A DNA stretch of 64,000 nucleotides, taken from contig CAUWJP010000011.1 of the NCBI GenBank assembly GCA_963559135.1, forward strand, positions 12,529 through 76,528, in the 5' to 3' direction. Position 1 is the first letter of the stretch, and every line of letters starts with the position of its first letter. The notes under the pieces were generated by a model. That model was not told where the DNA came from. It worked only from the letters and a program-made list of their open reading frames with translations, and searched no databases. Position numbers and translations under genes: made by a program. Origin of the DNA: Sellimonas sp963559135. GTDB taxonomy: Bacteria; Bacillota; Clostridia; Lachnospirales; Lachnospiraceae. Shown piece by piece: positions 8,103 through 14,589 of the stretch.

Positions 8103-9035
8103 ATGACCTATGTAAAAACACATTTAAAACGAGAGATCGTCATTAATTCAATTATTACGATACATTATTTTGAATATATCAAAGATTTCGTTTTTCATGG
8201 AGAAGCACACGATTTTTGGGAATTTGCCTATGTAGATAAAGGTAGTGTCCGAATTCAGGCCGGCGAAGAGCAGTATCTTCTTCACGCAGGTGATATTATC
8301 TTCCATGAGCCCAATGAATTCCATGCAATCGAATCTGTCGGCAATACCTCTCCGAATCTCGTTGCCGTATCATTCGTTACTCACTCATCTGCCATGCAGG
8401 CATTCCGCCAGAAACGCTGTACTTTATCGATGGAAGAACGTACCCTCGTATCCAAACTGATCAGCATTGCGCGGGAAACTCTCGCCACTCCGATGAATCT
8501 TCCATCCATTGAGCAGGTTAAAATCCGCTCAAATGCTCCATTCGGTTCTGAGCAGCTGATTCTTCTCTATCTGGAACTGTTTCTAATTACAGTCGCCAGA
8601 AATCATAGCAGTCAGAACTCTTCTGCCCAGCATCCGGTACCACGGATTTCACCGGAACGAGCAGTAAATAAAAGCGAACGCATGGATAAAATCATCGAGT
8701 ATATGGAATTCCATATCTGCGAACAACTGAAAATCACCGATATATGCGAGGCACATTCTCTAAGCCGATCTGCTTTGCAGTCTCTGTTTCATAAAGAAAA
8801 AGGCTGCGGCGTTATTGAATATTTTAACAATATGAAAATCGAACGTGCCAAGGACATCATCCGTGACGGAACTATGAATTTCACCGAGATTGCATATTTC
8901 CTCTCCTACAGCTCGTTACAGTATTTTTCTAAACAATTTAAAAAAGCAACCGGGATGTCCCCGCTGGAGTATTCATCCTCCGTCAAGGGGATCAGCCGGT
9001 CACTTCAAAGAGAAGATACAGGGAGAAACATTTAA
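8103..9035 (+). CDS. AraC family transcriptional regulator 1
   Basis: A 310-residue protein with an N-terminal cupin sensor (about residues 30-95: HDFWEFAYVDKG, then LHAGDIIFHEPNEFHAI) and a C-terminal double helix-turn-helix (about 200-292, ending in the family signature around FSKQFKKATGMSPLEY). Such regulators bind a sugar in the cupin and activate catabolic genes. It is transcribed divergently from the GH129-like gene and shares its control region. It is a clear paralogue of the regulator at 12422. The start has AAAGGAGG 8 bases upstream. It most likely controls the two promoters that share the 31/32-base element. Confidence 0.9.
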   Translation: MTYVKTHLKREIVINSIITIHYFEYIKDFVFHGEAHDFWEFAYVDKGSVRIQAGEEQYLLHAGDIIFHEPNEFHAIESVGNTSPNLVAVSFVTHSSAMQAFRQKRCTLSMEERTLVSKLISIARETLATPMNLPSIEQVKIRSNAPFGSEQLILLYLELFLITVARNHSSQNSSAQHPVPRISPERAVNKSERMDKIIEYMEFHICEQLKITDICEAHSLSRSALQSLFHKEKGCGVIEYFNNMKIERAKDIIRDGTMNFTEIAYFLSYSSLQYFSKQFKKATGMSPLEYSSSVKGISRSLQREDTGRNI

Positions 9036-9054
9036 GTTTCTCCCTGCTGTTTTT
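9021..9054 (+). terminator. Terminator after AraC gene 1, usable from both sides
   Basis: GGGAGAAAC and GTTTCTCCC form a perfect 9-bp stem (9021-9043) that overlaps the last codons of the gene; a T-rich tract follows at 9050-9054. Read on the minus strand it also lies just beyond the stop of galE. Confidence 0.75.
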
Positions 9055-9068
9055 CCATTTCTATATTA

Positions 9069-10091
9069 TTATTTATCTCCGTATCCATCCGGATTCTGGC
9101 TCTGCCATCTCCAGGAGTCTTCGCACATTTCTTCCAATCCGCGTTCTGCTACCCAGTTCAGTTCATTTTTAGCCTTTGTAGCATCACAGTAACAGGTTGC
9201 AATGTCTCCTGCACGGCGCGGTTTGATCTCGTATGGGATCTCTTTTCCGCATGCCTTGCTGAATGCTTTTACCATATCAAGTACAGAGTAGCCGTTTCCT
9301 GTTCCCAGATTGTATACAGATACACCTGCTTTTTCTTTCAGCTTCTCTACTGCGCGTACATGTCCGATGGCAAGGTCTACAACATGGATGTAATCACGTA
9401 CTCCGGTTCCGTCCGGTGTATCGTAGTCGTTTCCAAATACGCCGAGTTTCTCTAATTTTCCGATAGCAACCTGAGTGATGTACGGAATCAGGTTGTTCGG
9501 GATTCCCTTCGGATCCTCGCCGATCTTTCCGCTCTTATGTGCACCGATCGGATTGAAGTAACGGAGCAGTACCACGTTCCATTCCGGATCTGCTGTATGT
9601 AAATCTGTCAGGATCTGCTCTAACATCCATTTTGTCCAACCATATGGATTGGTGCATGTTCCTTTCGGACATTCTTCAGTAATCGGGATGAATGCCGGGT
9701 CGCCGTAAACCGTTGCGGAAGAGCTGAAAATAATATTCTTCACGCCATGATTTCTCATAACATCACACAGCACGAGTGTACCAGCGATATTATTATCATA
9801 GTATTCGATCGGTTTTACAACAGATTCTCCTACTGCTTTCAGTCCTGCAAAATGAATAACAGATTCGATGTCTTCTTCTTTATCAAAAATCTCATTCATT
9901 GCTTCTTTGTCGCGGATATCTGCTTCATAGAACTTCACAGTTTTTCCTGTGATTTCCTCCACTCTTCTCAGCGCTTCTTGGGAAGAGTTATATAAATTGT
10001 CCACAACAACAACTTCATATCCTGCATTTAAGAGCTCTACACAGGTATGGCTTCCAATAAAGCCTGCCCCTCCTGTTACTAAAATAGACAT
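9069..10091 (-). CDS. galE: UDP-glucose/UDP-N-acetylglucosamine 4-epimerase
   Basis: A 340-residue extended SDR. The NAD loop GGAGFIGSH is at residues 7-15, the serine of the FSSSATVYG motif at ~124, and the catalytic Tyr-x3-Lys pair at Y150/K154. Alignment by eye of the C-terminal part with E. coli GalE puts Cys300 where E. coli has Tyr299. In human and other dual-specificity epimerases a cysteine there opens the pocket for N-acetylated UDP-sugars. The enzyme is therefore predicted to interconvert UDP-GalNAc and UDP-GlcNAc as well as UDP-Gal and UDP-Glc. It follows the kinase gene by 66 bases; that gap holds a TATAAT on the minus strand and may carry an internal promoter. SD AAGGAGG supports the start. 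Confidence 0.93.
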   Translation of the reverse strand: MSILVTGGAGFIGSHTCVELLNAGYEVVVVDNLYNSSQEALRRVEEITGKTVKFYEADIRDKEAMNEIFDKEEDIESVIHFAGLKAVGESVVKPIEYYDNNIAGTLVLCDVMRNHGVKNIIFSSSATVYGDPAFIPITEECPKGTCTNPYGWTKWMLEQILTDLHTADPEWNVVLLRYFNPIGAHKSGKIGEDPKGIPNNLIPYITQVAIGKLEKLGVFGNDYDTPDGTGVRDYIHVVDLAIGHVRAVEKLKEKAGVSVYNLGTGNGYSVLDMVKAFSKACGKEIPYEIKPRRAGDIATCYCDATKAKNELNWVAERGLEEMCEDSWRWQSQNPDGYGDK

Positions 10092-10157
10092 GCCTTTTCC
10101 TCCTTGATAAATTGATTCATTTCTTACATTATCAGGTTGATTATATCACACTTTTCA

Positions 10158-11273
10158 CTATTTTTGATACTTTTTCACAATTTCGTTCATTGTATCCCAT
10201 TTTGCTTCCATATCTTTTACAAGTGTAAACTGTGTTCTACATCTGTCCAGATTGTGGTTTTCTCTGTGGATTTTGAAATAATGGTCACCCTCAAGATAGT
10301 CTGTCAGGAACCGCATACCACACTCGAATGTCATTACCTTTGCACCCATCGGAAGCAGTTCTACTTCTCTTTGAGTAAGCTTTCCACCGCATCCTTCCAG
10401 GAATCCTTTTACGTAGATATCAAACAGTTCCATACTGCAGGACACCTTGCTTAAATCCTGCTCATCCTCTGCTGCCGTGCTTGCACCGAAGCGGATAGAA
10501 TCACCAAAATCGTGCATTGCAAGTCCCGGCATTACTGTATCCAGGTCAATAACACAGATACCTCTTCCTGTCAGGTTATCAATCATAATATTGTTCAACT
10601 TTGTATCATTGTGTGTAACACGAAGCGGAATCTCTCCCTTTTCCAGAAGTTCTCCAAACACATTAGCTACTTCTTCGTGTTCCAGAACAAAATTGATTTC
10701 ATCCTGTACATATTTTGCGCGTCCGCAGACATCAGCTTCTACTGCCTTTTTGAATGTCTCAAATCTTGCTTTTGTATCGTGGAAACCTTTGATTGTCTCA
10801 TGCAGGCTGTCTGCCGGATAATCTGCCAGAAGTCTCTGGAAGTTTCCGAATGCATATGCACTCTGGTAGAAGTCTTCCGGTTTTTCTACCTGATCGTAGC
10901 TGGAAGCATCTGTGATAAATTTGTAGGAACGCCAATATTCTCCTTTATAGTCAACAAAGTATGGCTTACCGTCTACGGCAGGAATCACATTGAGTGTCTC
11001 TCTATCCGGATCTCCGCCATTTTCGATGATCTTCTTTCTCAGATAGGAAGTTACTCCGATGATATTTTCCATCAGAGCTACAGGATCTGTGAACACTTCT
11101 TTATTCATTCTCTGAAGGATCACTTTGATCTTTCCCATCTCTGCAATCTCAAATGTCAAAAGAAATGTATCATTGATATGTCCGTTTCCATACGGTCTTT
11201 CATCAATCAGCATTCCCTCGTACTGAAAATTTGCAATCGCTTCGTCGATCTGTACTTTATTTACACGTGCCAT
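10158..11273 (-). CDS. nahK: N-acetylhexosamine 1-kinase-like phosphotransferase
   Basis: A 371-residue protein kinase-like (APH fold) sugar kinase. The Brenner-type catalytic loop VTHNDTKLNNIMI and the metal-binding DLDTVMPG are both present, and the pairing matches bifidobacterial NahK, which makes GlcNAc-1-P and GalNAc-1-P from the free sugars and ATP. The start at 11273 is favoured over the ATG at 11291 because GGGAGGA lies 8 bases before it. It is the second gene of a three-gene set: nucleotidyltransferase, kinase, epimerase. The stop of the nucleotidyltransferase gene lies 2 bases before this start, so translation is probably coupled. Specificity is inferred from motifs and neighbours. 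Confidence 0.82.
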   Translation of the reverse strand: MARVNKVQIDEAIANFQYEGMLIDERPYGNGHINDTFLLTFEIAEMGKIKVILQRMNKEVFTDPVALMENIIGVTSYLRKKIIENGGDPDRETLNVIPAVDGKPYFVDYKGEYWRSYKFITDASSYDQVEKPEDFYQSAYAFGNFQRLLADYPADSLHETIKGFHDTKARFETFKKAVEADVCGRAKYVQDEINFVLEHEEVANVFGELLEKGEIPLRVTHNDTKLNNIMIDNLTGRGICVIDLDTVMPGLAMHDFGDSIRFGASTAAEDEQDLSKVSCSMELFDIYVKGFLEGCGGKLTQREVELLPMGAKVMTFECGMRFLTDYLEGDHYFKIHRENHNLDRCRTQFTLVKDMEAKWDTMNEIVKKYQK

Positions 11274-11275
11274 CT

Positions 11276-12202
11276 CTATTTGTCCTCCCATAATTTCTGT
11301 GGATATACTCCCGCGTCTTTGAGTGCCTGAATGGCAGCCACAACAACCGGTTTATCTTCTTTATAAGTCACACCATACCATTTGTCTTCAGATTCCAGAA
11401 CAGTTACTGTTGCACGCTCTTCTCCGAGCAGTTTGCTTACAACAGCCGGAAGGAAGTATTCACACTTCATCGGATTTTCTTTCAGCCCCTTCTCAAGGAA
11501 TGCCGGAAAACCTGTCTTGATTTCGTCCAGAATACTTCTTGTGAATCCCCACATATTCATGGATACGAGTGTATCCGGATCTACAGATACCCAAGTCTCT
11601 CCATCATCTTCAGAGTAGGCAATGCCGCCGTCTCTCTTCTCGATCCGTGTTCTTTCATTAATTGCAACAAGCTGTTTGTTCTCATCCAGCTCGCAGATTC
11701 CTCTTGCAACATGTCCATTGTCTGTTACTGTATTTTTCAAGCGGTATCCAACCATCGTGTAGCGGTATTTGTCATCATCTTCGTGTGTTGTCAGGTAGTT
11801 GTAAATCACTTCAAATGCATGGCGTCCGTAATAGTCATCTGCATTGATAACTGCAAATGGTCCGTCTACTTCATCGATCGCACTTAAAACCGCGTGTGCA
11901 GTACCCCAAGGTTTCACACGGCCTTCCGGTACCTCGAATCCTTCCGGAATGTTATTCAGATCCTGGAATACATATGCAACATCCATGATCTCTTCCATTC
12001 TCTTACCTACAGCTTCTTTAAAATCCGCTTCATTTTCTTTTTTAATAATAAATACGACCTTCTCAAATCCTGCACGTTTTGCATCAAAGATGGAGAAGTC
12101 CATAATAATGTGTCCTTCTTTATCAACAGGATCGATCTGCTTTAATCCGCCGTATCTGCTTCCCATTCCTGCTGCCATAATCACTAAAACTGGTTTTTTC
12201 AT
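11276..12202 (-). CDS. Sugar-1-phosphate nucleotidyltransferase (probable N-acetylhexosamine-1-P uridylyltransferase)
   Basis: A 308-residue nucleotidyltransferase with the N-terminal nucleotide-binding signature MAAGMGSRYGGLKQ (residues 9-22) and the metal-binding VINADDYYG near 123-131. The PWGTAHAVLSA segment near 103 is the usual sugar-nucleotide motif. It would convert the kinase product and UTP to the UDP-sugar used by the epimerase. It lacks the left-handed helix acetyltransferase domain of GlmU, so it is a salvage rather than a de novo enzyme. AAGGAGG precedes the start. It is transcribed divergently from AraC gene 2. The acceptor sugar is an inference from the operon. Confidence 0.8.
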   Translation of the reverse strand: MKKPVLVIMAAGMGSRYGGLKQIDPVDKEGHIIMDFSIFDAKRAGFEKVVFIIKKENEADFKEAVGKRMEEIMDVAYVFQDLNNIPEGFEVPEGRVKPWGTAHAVLSAIDEVDGPFAVINADDYYGRHAFEVIYNYLTTHEDDDKYRYTMVGYRLKNTVTDNGHVARGICELDENKQLVAINERTRIEKRDGGIAYSEDDGETWVSVDPDTLVSMNMWGFTRSILDEIKTGFPAFLEKGLKENPMKCEYFLPAVVSKLLGEERATVTVLESEDKWYGVTYKEDKPVVVAAIQALKDAGVYPQKLWEDK

Positions 12203-12339
12203 ATTCGAAACCTCCTTAATTTTTCCAGAACTTTTTCGTTCCTCATCACGCTTTTTGCTTCTGACATCATTGTATGATAAAACAGCAAAAAAATCTTTGT
12301 CTGATATTTGATTTCATTTGTACAATCTGCATTTTTGCT

Positions 12340-12369
12340 TTGACATTTTATACTGAAATAGGATATGAT
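12340..12369 (+). promoter_or_regulatory. Promoter of AraC gene 2
   Basis: TTGACA (12340-12345), 18-base spacer, TATGAT (12364-12369). Because the -10 box overlaps the first possible ATG codons, translation must begin further downstream, which supports the start at 12422. Confidence 0.65.
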
Positions 12370-12421
12370 GGTGGCAGGAAGAAACCGATATAGTATGATA
12401 AATAGAAAGGCGATGCATGAG

Positions 12422-13342
12422 ATGACATATAGAGGAATTTCATTTCGAAAAGAACTGCTTATTGACCAGTTATTTTCCCTTCATTATTTTGAATATATGA
12501 GTACGTTTTCCTTCCCTGGAGAATCTCACAATTTCTGGGAATTTGTCTGCGTAGATAAAGGAGAAGTCACCATCGGTGCCGGCGACCAGATCCACACACT
12601 GAAAAAAGGGGATATTGCCTTTCACGAACCGAACGAATTTCACTGGGTAAAGGCAAATGGAAGTATTGCGCCAAATCTGATCGTCATCTCCTTTTCCTCA
12701 AAAAGTCCGATGATGAATTTCTTCCGGAAAAAGATTTTACGAACCGACGACTTTGCCAGAAGTCTGCTTGCCCGGATCATCACAGAGGCCGGAAACTTTC
12801 TGGAAGGTCGGCTTGATGACCCATACCAGACTGTCCTACAGCCAAAGTCTTCCTTGCCGCCTGCATCCGGCCAGCTGATTCAGCTTTATCTGGAAGAATT
12901 AATGATCTATTTTTACCGGAAATATTCCGATCTTTCTGCCACAACAGACGAAAAACCGGACAAGCCGGACAAAACCATGAAAGAAAATATCGACACCGAA
13001 GTCTTCAATCGGGTTGTTGCCTATTTGGGCCAGCACCTCTCCGGAAGAGTCACAATCGAAACAATCTGCAAAGACAATCTGATCGGGAGATCACAACTCC
13101 AGAAAATCTTTAGCAAAAAATCCGGCCTTGGCATCATCGAATACTTTTCCAATATGAAGATCGAAGCTGCCAAAGAATTGATCCGCACCGAACAGATGAA
13201 TTTTACACAGATTTCGGAAAAACTTGGGTACACCTCTATCCACTACTTTTCCAGACAGTTTAAAAAGGTAACTGGAATGACGCCTTCCGAATACGCTTCC
13301 TCTATCAAAGCCATGGCGGATCGAAGCCATCATTCTTCTTAA
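12422..13342 (+). CDS. AraC family transcriptional regulator 2
   Basis: A ~306-residue regulator with a cupin sensor (ESHNFWEFVCVDKGEV, then KKGDIAFHEPNEFHW) and a C-terminal AraC helix-turn-helix ending around FSRQFKKVTGMTPSEY. It resembles regulator 1 along its length, including the shared N-terminal HYFEY and the IIEYFSNMKIE / VIEYFNNMKIE stretch, so the two are paralogues that bracket the GalNAc-type salvage genes. It is divergent from the nucleotidyltransferase-kinase-epimerase set and probably controls it. The start at 12422 is chosen by alignment to regulator 1 (both begin MTY); GAAAGG lies 11 bases upstream, longer than ideal, and ATGs at 12395 and 12413 remain possible. Confidence 0.87.
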   Translation: MTYRGISFRKELLIDQLFSLHYFEYMSTFSFPGESHNFWEFVCVDKGEVTIGAGDQIHTLKKGDIAFHEPNEFHWVKANGSIAPNLIVISFSSKSPMMNFFRKKILRTDDFARSLLARIITEAGNFLEGRLDDPYQTVLQPKSSLPPASGQLIQLYLEELMIYFYRKYSDLSATTDEKPDKPDKTMKENIDTEVFNRVVAYLGQHLSGRVTIETICKDNLIGRSQLQKIFSKKSGLGIIEYFSNMKIEAAKELIRTEQMNFTQISEKLGYTSIHYFSRQFKKVTGMTPSEYASSIKAMADRSHHSS

Positions 13343-13367
13343 ACCGTCATTTTAATATTGTCCAGAA

Positions 13368-13404
13368 TTCTGCCTTTCATTTCTGAAAGGCAGAACTTCT
13401 TTTC
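13368..13404 (+). terminator. Terminator of AraC gene 2
   Basis: Perfect 11-bp stem TTCTGCCTTTC / GAAAGGCAGAA (13368-13395) followed by CTTCTTTT. Confidence 0.75.
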
Positions 13405-13508
13405 AGCCTCAAAAAGACTGCTTCTTCACACAATTCTAACCTGTCGTTCACATACTTTTTACATGTTCCTTTTACAATAAACATCAAAAACAAAGAACAG
13501 GTGATCAC

Positions 13509-14420
13509 ATGATTTTTCAATTCGGAGAACAGCTCCGTCCAATCTCACGGGAAGAATGGGAAACAGAAAAAACTCCCGCCATCTTTCTGACCGATTCCCG
13601 CCACGCCCAGACTGTACTGGAAAAAGCACAAATCGTTTATGAAAATGAAATTGTTCTACAGAAAGTGGAATTCTGTAAACTTGAGACACAACAAGAATGT
13701 CTCGTCGGGACACTCTGCATTCCCAAGCTGATGGATGTTCTGGGAAGCCGTTACCATATTTACTTTTTCATTAACCGCCAGCATATCGTCATTATAGACG
13801 ATAATGATTTTTCCGAACGGCTGATCCGCCGCATCCAACAGAAAAAAACACATCAGGGCGAATCAAAAGAACGATTTATCTACAACTACATCGCCGAATT
13901 CATCAGCCGGGATCCGGAAATCCTGGGAACCTACGAAAAACGGCTCTTTAAAATGGAAGAAGATGTCATTCAGGAAAAAACCAAAAACTTTCAGAACGAA
14001 CTGATCCCTCTGCGCCGCGAACTCCTCACCTTCCGAAGTTATTATGACGAAATTATGGATCTCGCACGGGAATTTGAAGAAAATGAAAACGGTTTTTTTA
14101 TGAAAAAACATCTGAAATACTTCGGCACTATTGCAGACCGCGCCGACCGACTTATGAGCAAAACCATGCATCTTCTGGACTACGCTCAGCAGATCAAAGA
14201 TGCCTACCAGTCCCAGATCGATGCCCGCCAAAACAACAACATGCAGTTCCTGACCGTAATTTCCACCATCTTCTTCCCACTGACCCTCATCACCGGATGG
14301 TTCGGAATGAACTTCAAAAACATGCCCGGCCTCGACAACGGCTATAGTAGCGTTGTCATACTCTGCATCCTTGTAATTGTACTATGCATCATTATATTTA
14401 AAAAAAAGCGTCTGATATAA
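13509..14420 (+). CDS. corA: CorA family divalent metal transporter
   Basis: A 303-residue CorA-type magnesium channel. The long cytoplasmic region is helix-rich; two membrane helices lie at the C-terminus, with the pore signature GMNF at about residues 268-271 between them and a basic KKKRLI tail. It forms a pentamer that admits Mg2+ (or Co2+/Ni2+). The acidic loop normally after GMN reads KNMPGLDNG here, less acidic than in classic CorA. The start is supported by an AACAGG-type SD 6 bases upstream, which is modest. Single gene between a terminator and the first REP-like repeat; no M-box riboswitch is visible in front of it. Confidence 0.88.
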   Translation: MIFQFGEQLRPISREEWETEKTPAIFLTDSRHAQTVLEKAQIVYENEIVLQKVEFCKLETQQECLVGTLCIPKLMDVLGSRYHIYFFINRQHIVIIDDNDFSERLIRRIQQKKTHQGESKERFIYNYIAEFISRDPEILGTYEKRLFKMEEDVIQEKTKNFQNELIPLRRELLTFRSYYDEIMDLAREFEENENGFFMKKHLKYFGTIADRADRLMSKTMHLLDYAQQIKDAYQSQIDARQNNNMQFLTVISTIFFPLTLITGWFGMNFKNMPGLDNGYSSVVILCILVIVLCIIIFKKKRLI

Positions 14421-14441
14421 GTATTTTTTGGTTATTTTTTC

Positions 14442-14475
14442 GGGGACGTGTTCCGGCGTTTCAGAACCTGTCCCC
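14442..14475. repeat. REP-like palindrome, copy 1 (imperfect)
   Basis: An imperfect inverted repeat opening GGGGACGTGTTCCGGCG and closing in AACCTGTCCCC, the same module as at 14541 and 21028 but with a degraded right arm. It lies just after corA. Confidence 0.65.
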
Positions 14476-14540
14476 AATGAAAAAAATCTGAAAATTCGAG
14501 TTTGCCCTTATTTTATGCGGCTTTTGGAGCTTTTTACGTT

Positions 14541-14580
14541 TTTGGGGACGTGTTCCGGCGTAACGGAACACGTCCCCAAA
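14541..14580. repeat. REP-like palindrome, copy 2 (also a likely terminator)
   Basis: GGGGACGTGTTCCG and CGGAACACGTCCCC form a perfect 14-bp stem with a GCGTAA-type loop, flanked by TTT and AAA, so it looks like an intrinsic terminator from either side. It sits 10 bases beyond the stop of the flavodiiron gene and between convergent genes. Confidence 0.8.
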
Positions 14581-14589
14581 ATATTAGCA

